DNA of 64,000 nucleotides from Lachnospiraceae bacterium UBA7050 (GTDB taxonomy: Bacteria; Bacillota; Clostridia; Lachnospirales; Lachnospiraceae), in assembly GCA_002493905.1 (NCBI GenBank), contig DLAJ01000020.1, positions 1 to 64,000 of the forward strand. Direction: 5' to 3'. Positions 24,168 to 33,172 of the stretch are shown here, piece after piece; the first letter of the stretch is position 1, and every line of letters starts with the position of its first letter. The translations under genes were made by a program, and so were the position numbers. The notes beneath the pieces were generated by a model. It was not told where the DNA came from, did not search any database, and saw only the letters and a list, made by a program, of their open reading frames with translations.

Positions 24168-27113
24168 ATGAATTACGGCAAATACGGCACACGCAAAAGA
24201 CAGCGTGCGCTTACTTCTAAAACAACAAAATTAAAAAAGATGATTCTCGTCACCATGCTCAAAGCGATTCTGGTATGCTTCATCACAACGATTGTACTCG
24301 GCATTTCGCTTGTGCTCGGTATGTTCCGCGGCATCTTAAATTCGACGCCTGACATTTCGATTGAAGACGTCATTCCTACAAGCTACGCGAGCGTTGTCTA
24401 CGACAGTGAAGGACACGAAATGGTCAAGCTGGTCGAAGAAGGCTCGAACCGAAGTCCCGTCACGATGGATCTAATTCCGGATGATCTGGCGCATGCGTTT
24501 GTTGCGATTGAGGACCAGCGTTTTTACCAGCACAACGGCATTGATATCAAGGGCATCCTGCGTGCGGGTTTTACCGGCTTAAAAAACGGCGGGCATTTTA
24601 CATCCGGAGCCAGTACCATCACGCAGCAGCTTCTAAAAAACAACGTATTCGACGGCTGGGTGACAGAGCGTACATTTATTGAACGCCTGAAGCGGAAAAT
24701 TCAGGAGCAGTACCTTGCCATTCAGCTTGAGAAATATATGGACAAGGATCAGATTCTTGAATATTACATGAATACGATTAACCTCGGTCACTCAACGCTC
24801 GGCGTACAGGCGGCATCCCAGCGCTACTTTGATAAACCGGTCTATGAGCTGACGCTGTCGGAATGTGCGGTCATCGCCGGCATCACGCAGAATCCTTCCC
24901 AATATGACCCGATCATCTACCCCGAAGAAAACGCAGGCCGCCGCAAGGACGTGCTGGACAGGATGCTGGAACAGGAATGGATTTCCCAGGCGGAATACGA
25001 CGAAGCAATGGCAGATGACGTCTATTCCCGCATTCAGACTGTCAACCAGAACATCATTGACTCTTCTGTCTATACTTATTTTGAAGACGCACTTGTCAGC
25101 CAGTTGGAGCGCGATCTTCAGGAAAAAGCCGGCTACAGCCCGACACAGGCGAAAAATCTCTTATACAGCGGCGGTCTCAGCATTTATTCCACACAGGACC
25201 GCACCATACAGGCAATGGCGGATGAAGTCTGCTCCAACCCGGAAAATTATCCCGAAAATGTCCGATATGAGCTTTCTTACCAGCTCACAATCGAAAAACC
25301 GGACGGAAGCTATGAAAATTTCGGTTCCGAATCGTTTACCGCCTACTTTAAGGAAAGCGACCGGAACTTCAAAATGCTGTATTCTTCAGAGGAAGATGCC
25401 TATGCGGCAATTGAAACTTACAAGGAGGCTGTAATGAGTCCAGGAGATACATTCGTCTCAGAAACGATCTCCTTAACGCCGCAGCCACAGATTTCCATGA
25501 CGATCATGGATCAGCATACAGGACATGTCCTCGCAATGGTCGGCGGACGCGGTCAGAAGGAAGGAAGCAGAACCTTGAACCGCGCATTTTCCGTACAGCG
25601 CCAGCCCGGTTCTACATTCAAAATCATTGCAGCCTATGCACCTGCACTGGATACCGGCATGAAAACGCTCGCTTCCGTTTACAATGACGCGCCGTTTAAC
25701 TATGACGACGGAACGCCGGTTCAGAACTATGACCGGAAATACCATGGTCTTTTATCCATAAGAGATGGTATTTTAGGCTCCATTAATGTACTTGCGGCTA
25801 AAACGATCACAGAAATTACGCCGGCGCTCGGTTTCAGCTATACCCAGAACTTCGGGTTTTCCACTCTGGTCGAAAGCGCACCAAACTCTGACGGCACTAA
25901 AGTTCTGTCCGATGTGACCCAGTCACTGTCGCTCGGCGGACTTACTACCGGCGTTAAAAACTATGAGCTTTGCGCCGCTTATGCCACGATCGCCAACAAC
26001 GGTACTTACTTAGAGCCAATCCTCTATACAAAGGTAATCGACTCCCACGGAAATGTTATTTTGGATAACACGGTTAATCAGGAATCCCATCAGGTTATTA
26101 AAGAAACGACCGCATATCTCCTGACAAACGCAATGGAAGATGTTCTGACCGGCGGCGGCAGCGGCATCGTTTCCCCAACCGGAACTGCAGCAAATTTCAC
26201 CGGTCAGGCACTTGCCGGGAAAACAGGAACTTCCACTGCCTACCGTGATGTGTGGTTTGCAGGTTTTTCTCCATATTATACCTGTACCGTATGGACCGGC
26301 TATGATAACCGGAACTCCACAACCTTCCTAAGCGGCAGCGAACGCAATCTTTCCAAAAACCTGTGGCGTCTGGTTATGACAAAGATTCACGAGAACCTTC
26401 CTTATCAGGCATTTACAATGCCAAGCGGAATCACGACCTGTACAGTCTGCAGCCGGTCCGGTAAGCTTCCGATTGCAGGACTTTGCGACAACACATTGAA
26501 AACCGAATATTTTGAAAACGGAACGCAGCCGACCGAGCTCTGTGATGTCCACTATTCCGGCTCTGTCTGCTGTGTGGATGTCCTTCCGGCAAGTGAAAAC
26601 TGTCCATTCCAGATTGAAGGCATTCTGGAATTGCTACCGGTTGAACATGAGTCCCTGCTGCGCGGTTCCACAATGGTAAATGCGGACGGTACCGTAACAA
26701 CCGCTTCCACAACAAATATGTGCCAGCACACGGCAGAATTTTTCGCCCTGCCCGATTCGGATGCACTCCTGCTCCAGCAATGGGCAAATGTGCTCCCTGA
26801 GCAGCAGCAGGCAATTCTTGATACAAGCCCTTCCGATTATTTCCGCAACCTGATCGGTTACGGAACGCAGCCCCCGGTTCCTGATACCGGCGGAGAAGTG
26901 ATTCCGATCCTGCCGCCTGACGGCACCTCTCCTGACGCCGGAGGAGGCACAGGAGGTTCCGGAACCGATAACGGTGGAGGCGGCACAGGCACTGAGAGCG
27001 GCAGCGGCGGCGCTGTGAGCGGCGGTGCGGGGGCCGCAGGCGGCGCGGCAGGCGATTCCGGCGGCGCCGGTACGACCGGTTCAGGCACCGGGCAGCCGCC
27101 AAACGGAACCTAA
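24168..27113 (+). CDS. Class A penicillin-binding protein (PBP1a-like)
   Basis: This 981-residue bifunctional peptidoglycan synthase is anchored by one N-terminal membrane segment (about residues 25-50). The GT51 glycosyltransferase domain shows EDQRFYQHNGID with the catalytic Glu, then GASTITQQLLKN. The transpeptidase domain shows SxxK as PGSTFK, SxN as SIN, and the KTGT box. After it comes a Cys-rich module (CTVCSRSGKLPIAGLC, later CDVHYSGSVCCVD). A Gly/Ser/Thr-rich tail of about 75 residues ends the protein. The start follows an AAAGGATAG site. It is convergent with the SH3 membrane-protein locus. Confidence 0.95.
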   Translation: MNYGKYGTRKRQRALTSKTTKLKKMILVTMLKAILVCFITTIVLGISLVLGMFRGILNSTPDISIEDVIPTSYASVVYDSEGHEMVKLVEEGSNRSPVTMDLIPDDLAHAFVAIEDQRFYQHNGIDIKGILRAGFTGLKNGGHFTSGASTITQQLLKNNVFDGWVTERTFIERLKRKIQEQYLAIQLEKYMDKDQILEYYMNTINLGHSTLGVQAASQRYFDKPVYELTLSECAVIAGITQNPSQYDPIIYPEENAGRRKDVLDRMLEQEWISQAEYDEAMADDVYSRIQTVNQNIIDSSVYTYFEDALVSQLERDLQEKAGYSPTQAKNLLYSGGLSIYSTQDRTIQAMADEVCSNPENYPENVRYELSYQLTIEKPDGSYENFGSESFTAYFKESDRNFKMLYSSEEDAYAAIETYKEAVMSPGDTFVSETISLTPQPQISMTIMDQHTGHVLAMVGGRGQKEGSRTLNRAFSVQRQPGSTFKIIAAYAPALDTGMKTLASVYNDAPFNYDDGTPVQNYDRKYHGLLSIRDGILGSINVLAAKTITEITPALGFSYTQNFGFSTLVESAPNSDGTKVLSDVTQSLSLGGLTTGVKNYELCAAYATIANNGTYLEPILYTKVIDSHGNVILDNTVNQESHQVIKETTAYLLTNAMEDVLTGGGSGIVSPTGTAANFTGQALAGKTGTSTAYRDVWFAGFSPYYTCTVWTGYDNRNSTTFLSGSERNLSKNLWRLVMTKIHENLPYQAFTMPSGITTCTVCSRSGKLPIAGLCDNTLKTEYFENGTQPTELCDVHYSGSVCCVDVLPASENCPFQIEGILELLPVEHESLLRGSTMVNADGTVTTASTTNMCQHTAEFFALPDSDALLLQQWANVLPEQQQAILDTSPSDYFRNLIGYGTQPPVPDTGGEVIPILPPDGTSPDAGGGTGGSGTDNGGGGTGTESGSGGAVSGGAGAAGGAAGDSGGAGTTGSGTGQPPNGT

Positions 27114-27192
27114 GCGGAGCATCCCGTCAGACAACCCGGCACATCCGTGAAAAACATATACTGGCAGGTAACACGATAAAAACAGTGCGGTC

Positions 27193-27243
27193 ATAAAATA
27201 AAAAGAGGTACAGCCATCTGGTCTGTACCTCTTTTTATTTTAT
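27193..27243. terminator. Strong bidirectional terminator after the PBP gene
   Basis: Arms of 21 bases pair perfectly around CCATCTGGT, rich in A on one side and T on the other. Either direction gives a hairpin with a long U tract. It serves the PBP gene and the convergent SH3-protein locus. Confidence 0.95.
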
Positions 27244-27325
27244 TGCAGACTATCCTGCTGCAGATTGTCTGCCCCTCATCAGTGCAATGAAAAGTACCTC
27301 TTTACCAATTAAAAATGCTGCTTCT

Positions 27326-27838
27326 TTACTGCGCAGGCTCCCCGCCGCCCTCCGGCTGATCTGCTCCTTCCCCGTCCTCCGGCGTGGGCGTCGTAGGCGC
27401 TGCCTCCACTTCCTTCTCAAACTGTTCTAAATAGCTGCTCTTGATATAAGCTTCGCCGCCATCATATTGAATCTTTGTCCATTTATTATCCGCTTCGCCG
27501 ACTTCCTCGATCATCGGAAACTCGGAACCCTTTACGACTGTGCCAAGCTTTGTTCCGTTCGCGGAAGGTTCTGCCCTGACATTCACCGAGGTTGTTGTCC
27601 GCACCATCATTACCGTAACCGTCGTCGGTTCCGGCGTTGGCGTCGGTTCCGGCGTCATTTCCGGTGTCGGCGTATCCGTCGGATTCGTGTCATCCACAAA
27701 CACATTGGAGGCAGAGCTTAAATCCGGCTCCGGTTCTGCTTTCGGCCGGATGCTCAGCTTCACGCTTAAGACGATCACCACAATCCCGAGGCAGATGACA
27801 AATCCCATCAGAATTGCCGTCAATGTATTTTTATTCAT
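27326..27838 (-). CDS. Membrane-anchored bacterial SH3 domain protein
   Basis: The 170-residue protein has one N-terminal membrane helix (about residues 7-28) and a Thr/Pro/Glu-rich linker with TPTPE-type repeats. An extracellular SH3_3-like domain follows (SVNVRAEPSANGTKLGTVVK through KWTKIQYDGGEAYIKSSYLE). An acidic Pro/Gly tail closes it. Such domains usually bind cell-wall peptide. AAAGGAG lies 6 bases before the ATG at 27838. It is last in a five-gene membrane-protein locus transcribed toward the left. Confidence 0.85.
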   Translation of the reverse strand: MNKNTLTAILMGFVICLGIVVIVLSVKLSIRPKAEPEPDLSSASNVFVDDTNPTDTPTPEMTPEPTPTPEPTTVTVMMVRTTTSVNVRAEPSANGTKLGTVVKGSEFPMIEEVGEADNKWTKIQYDGGEAYIKSSYLEQFEKEVEAAPTTPTPEDGEGADQPEGGGEPAQ

Positions 27839-27871
27839 AAGCACTCCTTTCCGCCTGCGGCTTCCTCACTT

Positions 27872-29044
27872 CTACCATGCATAAACACCCGAATTGAGGT
27901 AGATATCTTCGATCACCCATTCGCCGTTCCGGTATACCACTTCGCAGTCAAAGTAGCCGTTATAACTCTCCTCTTTTGATTCATAGTACGATTCCGTCCA
28001 CCAATCAAGGACATCATAGTCATATGAAGTTGTATAACCTAGTGTAATATCGTTGCGGTACTCGCCGGTATCCCAGTCAAACCACCCGCCATAGCTGGAC
28101 GCTTCAAAGTCAGCGAGTTCCAGTCTTGTAAAATAACCATCGTCAATCGTGAGATCCTCCACCAGACCGTCATAGCAGGACTGTTCCCCTTCCGTCGGTG
28201 CCTGTAAGCCCGCCGCCGCAAACGCAGTCTGTGCATCCTCCCCGTTTAACGCGCTCTGATACAGGCTTTTTACGATCTCAGGTACTTTGCCGGCAATCTG
28301 ATCCATCGTCCCTTCCTGTAACACAGGCAAATCCATCACAAATACATTATAATAGGTATTAACCGTCACATCTTCCGTATACGTCTGGAAGACGTCCCCA
28401 CTCACCTGTATCCGGTAATCGCCCGCAATCATCCTGTCAATCCTGTAGGCAGTCTCGTAAGCGTTAAGATACACTTCTGTTGAATCGTCATCCCGCGTGG
28501 AATTGCTCTCATTCAGGGTAATCCCGTTAACGGATACTGTCATCATCTTCGGCGCCGTGATATACACATCTTCGGCATAAAAATCCAGAGGGCAGACTTC
28601 ATATTCCTTAAAAAAGAATAATCTCTTTTTTCCGGTCTCCAAAACTTGTACCGTATGAGCTCCACGCCCGGCATCCAGCACATAAACACCTTCGCCTAAC
28701 TGCTCATCTGTGCGCCCCACAGCATCTGCCGCCTCATCCGCAAATCCATACTTTTCCATAACTGCAGCATACACATTCACGTTTACAAAATCTGACTCTC
28801 CCGCTTCCTGCGGCTGAAGATAGCTGTAGGCAGTCGCATAATCGCCTTCTTTTAAGGCGCTAAAATATTGATCTGCAACCCGTTTCGGATCATTGTAGTG
28901 TTTGATCATGATCGCGCTTCCCGCAATTCCGGCTATCAAAACGATCAATTCCAGCAAAAATATGACCAGCCGCAGTCCGGGATTTCTCTTTTTTTCATTC
29001 TGAACAGACTGATTCTGCATTCCATTCTCCTGTTTCTCAGACAT
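27872..29044 (-). CDS. TcaA/YvbJ-like membrane protein, function unknown
   Basis: The protein is about 390 residues. A cytoplasmic N-terminus is followed by a membrane helix (around LVIFLLELIVLIAGIAGSA) and then a large outer domain. The first part of that domain resembles the repeated NTF2-like and TcaA modules: DPKRVADQYFSALKEGDYATAYSY is the typical opening of the fold. The second half is Tyr/Asp-rich. The ATG at 29044 is 12 bases after GAGGAGG; an ATG at 29056 directly abuts that site. Family similarity is judged by eye and function is unassigned. It sits between the YARHG protein and the SH3 protein, so a shared envelope task is likely. Confidence 0.7.
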   Translation of the reverse strand: MSEKQENGMQNQSVQNEKKRNPGLRLVIFLLELIVLIAGIAGSAIMIKHYNDPKRVADQYFSALKEGDYATAYSYLQPQEAGESDFVNVNVYAAVMEKYGFADEAADAVGRTDEQLGEGVYVLDAGRGAHTVQVLETGKKRLFFFKEYEVCPLDFYAEDVYITAPKMMTVSVNGITLNESNSTRDDDSTEVYLNAYETAYRIDRMIAGDYRIQVSGDVFQTYTEDVTVNTYYNVFVMDLPVLQEGTMDQIAGKVPEIVKSLYQSALNGEDAQTAFAAAGLQAPTEGEQSCYDGLVEDLTIDDGYFTRLELADFEASSYGGWFDWDTGEYRNDITLGYTTSYDYDVLDWWTESYYESKEESYNGYFDCEVVYRNGEWVIEDIYLNSGVYAW

Positions 29045-29160
29045 GTCTTCTGTCATCCTCCTCTTTCAAACTCCGGAAATTTCCGGCAATCTTTAAGCAT
29101 CCGGTTCATTATTCTTCGTTTTCCGGTGTGCAGCGTTCCGTTTTCGTGCATCTTTGGATG

Positions 29161-30492
29161 TTACTCTTCCAACATGTCCTCAATCGCGTCTTCTGTTCCC
29201 TCTCCGGATGTTGTCCCATACGTCACATACTCCTCAATCATCTTCATGTTATTAGCTTCTGTCTCGTTTAGGACACCTGCTTCAAGCATGATATCGTATG
29301 AAGGGTCCTCTCCATTTTCGAGCATTTCCGAAAAACGCTCGATCTGTTCATCACTCATATTGTACAGAAGGTCGGAAAGTAATATGTCCGGTTCATACCA
29401 GCTCTTTCTCTGGAAATATTCGTGCATATCGTCATCAATCTCGGAAAGATCAACCCCTGCACGCGCTAAAATCTCATAGTATGCGTACCAGAGCTCATCA
29501 TCCGTATGTGCGGTTAAATCCTCCTGCGTCAGGCTGCGCGTATCGCTGTCCGCAAATATATAGCCTTCTGCAAGCTCCTGCGCCTCTCTGTATGCGTCTG
29601 TCTCCGGAATTTCAAGCTCAAATGCCACACCGCTGAAATCAACATTTAACTCTTCTCCCGGCTCAACTGCCTGCTGCTCAGCCGGAACTGCCATCGTGCT
29701 TACCGCCAGCTCAGACTTTTGCTCCTTTGGCTTCCCCAGAACGAGGACGCATACAAAAAACGCTGCTGCCGCAACTGCCAGAATTGCAAATATAATATTG
29801 ACCGCTGCCGGCATTACAAACGGCTTTTTCGGCGGTTTTACCGTCTGCGCATACGGCACGCTTCCCGCCTGCGCGTTCCACATTCCTCCTGCCTGCGGCT
29901 GTCCGTTTGGCATATTCCCCGCCTGTGCGTTCCACATTCCTCCCGCCTGCGGCTGTCCGTTCGCCATGTTTCCCGCCTGCGCGTTCCACATTCCTCCCGC
30001 CTGCGGCTGTCCGTTTGGCATATTCCCCGCCTGTGCGTTCCACATTCCTCCCGCCTGCGGCTGCCCGTTCGCCATGTTTCCCGCCTGTGCGTTCCACATT
30101 CCTCCCGCCTGCGGCTGTCCGTTTGGCATGTTTCCCGCCTGCGCGTTCCACATTCCTCCCGCCTGCAGCTGTACCGACGCTTCTGCAGCGGCTTCCTGTG
30201 TTGGCGCCTCTGCCTTCACCGACGCGTCCGCAGCGGCTTCCTGTTCCGGCGCTTCTGCCTGCACCGACGCTTCCGCAGCAGCTTCCTGTGTTGGCGCTTC
30301 TGCCCGCACCGACGCGTCCGCAGCGGCTTCCTGTTCCGGCGCTTCTGCCTGCGCCTGCGCGTCCATTCCCTGTTCCCCGATATCCGCAGAAGCGGCCGCG
30401 TTTACAGACTGTACAGGCTGCAGCCTGACACCACAGTTTGTACAGAATACGCTGTTATCTGCAATCTGTGCCCCACAACTCTTACAAAGCAT
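29161..30492 (-). CDS. Zinc-ribbon, repeat-linker, TM and YARHG-domain protein
   Basis: The 443-residue protein has a modular layout. An N-terminal zinc ribbon (CKSCG then CTNCG) is followed by four 15-residue Ala/Glu repeats (AEAPEQEAAADASV type). About six copies of an 18-residue QAGGMWNAQAGNMPNGQP repeat come next. Then a membrane helix (AAVNIIFAILAVAAAAFFVC) leads to an outer region. The outer part has a YARHG-like domain (YAYYEILARAGVDLSEID, then YFQRKSWYEPD). YARHG domains are extracellular and poorly understood. The ATG lies after GGAGGAAGAATC. The internal repeats keep other frames open on both strands, but those carry no family. Confidence 0.82.
   Translation of the reverse strand: MLCKSCGAQIADNSVFCTNCGVRLQPVQSVNAAASADIGEQGMDAQAQAEAPEQEAAADASVRAEAPTQEAAAEASVQAEAPEQEAAADASVKAEAPTQEAAAEASVQLQAGGMWNAQAGNMPNGQPQAGGMWNAQAGNMANGQPQAGGMWNAQAGNMPNGQPQAGGMWNAQAGNMANGQPQAGGMWNAQAGNMPNGQPQAGGMWNAQAGSVPYAQTVKPPKKPFVMPAAVNIIFAILAVAAAAFFVCVLVLGKPKEQKSELAVSTMAVPAEQQAVEPGEELNVDFSGVAFELEIPETDAYREAQELAEGYIFADSDTRSLTQEDLTAHTDDELWYAYYEILARAGVDLSEIDDDMHEYFQRKSWYEPDILLSDLLYNMSDEQIERFSEMLENGEDPSYDIMLEAGVLNETEANNMKMIEEYVTYGTTSGEGTEDAIEDMLEE
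29868..30171. repeat. 54-bp coding tandem repeat
   Basis: A 54-bp unit repeats about 5.5 times within the YARHG-protein gene. Alternating variants (NMP versus NMA) give a 108-bp higher-order period. Near-identity of the units suggests recent expansion and likely copy-number variation between strains. It is coding, not CRISPR. Confidence 0.9.
30173..30350. repeat. 45-bp coding tandem repeat
   Basis: Four 45-bp units, alternating in sequence to give a 90-bp period, encode AEAPxQEAAAxASVx blocks next to the 54-bp repeat array. Together the two arrays form the linker between zinc ribbon and membrane helix. Confidence 0.88.
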
Positions 30493-30513
30493 GATTCTTC
30501 CTCCTTACCGCCT

Positions 30514-31092
30514 TCAAATCCGCTGTCCACATACCGGGCAGAATGCACTGTCCGCCGGAATCTGTGAACCGCACTGACCACAAAGTCTCGTATTCGGCAT
30601 CTGAGGCGCATTGTTATCAGTCTGCTGTACTGGAGCCTGCTGTACCGGAGCCTGCGGCACGGTATTTCCTGCCTGCATATTCGGCGCCTGCATCCCTGAA
30701 CCGCCTCCCTGCGGCGCATTATTCATCGGCTGTGCCGGCTGTGCAACCTGCGCGCCGCATCCTGCGCAGAATACACTTCCGGGCGCAAGCTGCGCACCGC
30801 AGTTCGGACATAACTGAATTCCCTTTTTGATCCGGATCTGATCCTGAAGCTGTGCAATCTGATTCAAAGCTCTCGTAATCACACCGCACTGCTCCGCATA
30901 GACATCCTGCTCATCCGCTTTGTGCGCTTCATAATACGCACGGCCAATCTCAGCATACATATTCTGTACGACGGACTGATTGGAGTTCACCTGTTTTTCC
31001 AGGCTGTTTACTTCCGTAAAATTCTGCGTTTTCCTTTTCAGACTGTCGCTTGCATCATTGATCGTCTTTCCTAACTGTTCAAAAAAAGCCAT
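30514..31092 (-). CDS. Double zinc-ribbon protein with helical N-terminus
   Basis: The 192-residue protein starts with a helical/coiled-coil region of about 95 residues (FFEQLGKTINDASDSLKRKT). A zinc ribbon follows (LCPNCGAQLAPGSVFCAGCG), then a Gln/Pro/Met-rich linker and a second zinc ribbon (CGQCGS, then CPVCGQ). There is no membrane segment. The ATG at 31092 has GGAGAG about 5 bases upstream. It lies between the 142-residue membrane protein and the YARHG protein on the same strand and shares the zinc-ribbon style with its neighbour, so it may be a cytoplasmic partner. Confidence 0.82.
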   Translation of the reverse strand: MAFFEQLGKTINDASDSLKRKTQNFTEVNSLEKQVNSNQSVVQNMYAEIGRAYYEAHKADEQDVYAEQCGVITRALNQIAQLQDQIRIKKGIQLCPNCGAQLAPGSVFCAGCGAQVAQPAQPMNNAPQGGGSGMQAPNMQAGNTVPQAPVQQAPVQQTDNNAPQMPNTRLCGQCGSQIPADSAFCPVCGQRI

Positions 31093-31194
31093 GATACTCT
31101 CCATTTCTTTCCGGTATCCCCGGATTGATTTTGATTTTCATAAAAAAAGCGCTTTTCAAATAAGCCTGCTGTATAAACCATCTTCTTTATGTAA

Positions 31195-31623
31195 TTACAT
31201 CTGCTGGCCGTTACTCATATATTTATCAAGCTGTTTATCAACAACCCCAAGCTTTACGCCCTTCATGCCGAGCGCCATAAATCCCATAACCAGCAGGAAA
31301 ATCTCTCTTGCAAGAGAAATGACATACTGGCAGAGACTCGTCAGATTCGCAGGAATCCTGATGTACACATCATCATCAAACCAGCCGACAATGATGTTCA
31401 GCACGCTCGCAGCATCATCAAGCCAGCCGACCGCAATACTCAATAATCCAAATACGATCACAACGCCGATCATCTTTGCCGCCTGCCGTCTCAGCCATTC
31501 ATTCTGTTCTGCGATCAGAACATATCCTGCCAGCAACACCGCCGGTATAAAGCTGACTGCACCCAGAAAATACATTGCCGCCCCTACCAGCGCAATAGAA
31601 ATCCCCAATTTTGATTTTAACAT
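31195..31623 (-). CDS. Multi-pass membrane protein, unknown
   Basis: The 142-residue hydrophobic protein has three or four predicted membrane helices (near residues 7-38, 50-85 and 100-120). I do not recognise its family. GGAGGAG lies 6 bases before the ATG. It is the first gene of the five-gene leftward locus with zinc-ribbon, YARHG, TcaA-like and SH3 proteins. Confidence 0.75.
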   Translation of the reverse strand: MLKSKLGISIALVGAAMYFLGAVSFIPAVLLAGYVLIAEQNEWLRRQAAKMIGVVIVFGLLSIAVGWLDDAASVLNIIVGWFDDDVYIRIPANLTSLCQYVISLAREIFLLVMGFMALGMKGVKLGVVDKQLDKYMSNGQQM

Positions 31624-31736
31624 ATCCTTCTCCTCCTGTTTTTTGATGATTACATCCTATTTTAACAATTTCTATTATAGACTAAGACCCCACCGTTTTC
31701 AATAAGATTGTTTTTTTCGACAAGCTGACGTATACT

Positions 31737-31808
31737 AAAAAAAAGAGTGCGAAGCACTCTTTCGAAGAATCCGCCTTGCGGATCCTTCCGGGACTTTGAA
31801 ATTTCCGA
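31737..31808 (+). repeat. Modular hairpin element before rlmI
   Basis: An A run leads into a hairpin with arms AAGAGTGC and GCACTCTT. It is joined by TTCGAAG to a second hairpin around GAATCCGC and GCGGATCC, then a palindromic tail near TTTGAAATTTCC. This is the same order of modules as in the 91-bp elements at 45760 and 59478, with different stem sequences. It lies between the divergent membrane gene and rlmI. Confidence 0.65.
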
Positions 31809-31862
31809 TAGGCAGCAAGAGAACCGATTCTTTTAGGAGGAGCAGCATTGGGAGGATTTACC

Positions 31863-33065
31863 ATGACGGACGCAGCCGCAGTATTAAAAAAGGGCGCCGG
31901 ACGCACAGTCAAAGCGGGCGGCATGTGGATTTACGATAATGAGATTGCCTCCATACACGGCAGTTTTGAAAATGGGGATATCATCTCCGTAGAAGATTTC
32001 GACGGATTTTTTATGGGGTACGGTTACATCAACACCCGCTCCAAAATTACAATCCGCCTGATGTCAAGGCAGAAAGAGCATCCCGTCGACCATACTTTAT
32101 TGGAAAAAAGGGTCCGCAGCGCATGGGAATACCGCAAGCAGACAATCGACACATCCTGCTGCCGCATCGTTTTTGGCGAAGCTGATTTTCTGCCGGGTAT
32201 TGTCATTGACAAATTCTCCGACGTGCTCGTAGTCGAATCGCTGACGCTCGGGATCGACCGCCTGAAAGGCGTGCTTCTTGACATACTCACCGGTGTCCTA
32301 AGAGAGGACGGCATCATCATCCGCGGCATTTATGAGCGCAGTGACGCAAAAGTACGTGAGCTTGAAGGCATGCCGCGCTTGAAGGGCTTTATCGGTGCGC
32401 CGTTTGATACGAAAGTACGGATTGAAGAAAACGGCGTCTCTTATATTGTAGATGTGGAGGACGGTCAGAAAACCGGCTTCTTTCTGGACCAAAAGCATAA
32501 CCGCAGCGCAATCCGCCCGCTCTGCCGCGGGAAAAGAGTCCTCGACTGTTTCACGCACACCGGTTCTTTTGCCCTGAACGCCGGAATGGCAGGCGCTTCC
32601 TCTGTGCTCGGCGTAGACGCTTCCATGACAGGCATCCTGCAGGCGGAAGAAAACGCCCGCCTGAACGGACTTTCAGACCGTGTTCACTTTCAATGCGCCG
32701 ATGTGTTTGAGCTTCTTCCGAAATTAGAGGCGGAGGGTGAGCGCTACGACGTCGTCATTCTCGACCCGCCAGCGTTCACCAAATCGCGAAATTCTGTCAA
32801 AAACGCCGTGAAAGGTTACAGGGAGATCAATCTGCGCGGCATGCGCCTCTTACAGGACGGCGGATTTCTCGCGACCTGCTCCTGTTCCCATTTTATGGAG
32901 CCGGAACTATTTGCCAAAACCATCCGGGAAGCGGCGAGAGGCGCGCATAAGCGTCTGCGTCAGGTCGAATTCCGCACGCAGGCCTGCGACCATCCGATTC
33001 TGTGGGCGGCGGACGAATCCTACTATTTGAAATTTTATATTTTTCAGGTGGTAAACGAATGGTAA
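31863..33065 (+). CDS. rlmI: 23S rRNA m5C methyltransferase RlmI-like
   Basis: The 400-residue class I SAM methyltransferase has an N-terminal PUA-like domain (KKGAGRTVKAGGMWIYDNEI). A central EEHD-like part follows (GQKTGFFLDQKHNR), then the Rossmann domain: VLDCFTHTGSFAL for SAM binding and VVILDPPAF as the catalytic NPPF-like motif. The CSCSHF block carries the catalytic cysteine. This arrangement matches E. coli RlmI, which modifies C1962 of 23S rRNA. The ATG at 31863 follows GGGAGG by 7 bases; a TTG at 31848 is in frame. Confidence 0.93.
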   Translation: MTDAAAVLKKGAGRTVKAGGMWIYDNEIASIHGSFENGDIISVEDFDGFFMGYGYINTRSKITIRLMSRQKEHPVDHTLLEKRVRSAWEYRKQTIDTSCCRIVFGEADFLPGIVIDKFSDVLVVESLTLGIDRLKGVLLDILTGVLREDGIIIRGIYERSDAKVRELEGMPRLKGFIGAPFDTKVRIEENGVSYIVDVEDGQKTGFFLDQKHNRSAIRPLCRGKRVLDCFTHTGSFALNAGMAGASSVLGVDASMTGILQAEENARLNGLSDRVHFQCADVFELLPKLEAEGERYDVVILDPPAFTKSRNSVKNAVKGYREINLRGMRLLQDGGFLATCSCSHFMEPELFAKTIREAARGAHKRLRQVEFRTQACDHPILWAADESYYLKFYIFQVVNEW

Positions 33066-33098
33066 CAATTCCGGTTCTGCCGCATTTCTGCAACAAAA

Positions 33099-33140
33099 GA
33101 CCCGGAGACGGGCAGCTTCACACTGCACCGCATCCGGGTC
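33099..33140 (-). terminator. Terminator between rlmI and hsp20
   Basis: Arms GACCCGGA and TCCGGGTC enclose a 26-base loop with some inner pairing. On the minus strand the stem is followed by TTTTGTTG, so it mainly serves hsp20, which is convergent with rlmI. Confidence 0.6.
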
Positions 33141-33172
33141 CCATTCATCATTGATCGAAGAAAAACAGACCG

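Noticed and set aside
29696..30577. Long plus-strand frames over the YARHG gene
   Set aside because: Repeat DNA keeps other frames open; peptides are only repeats without any family.
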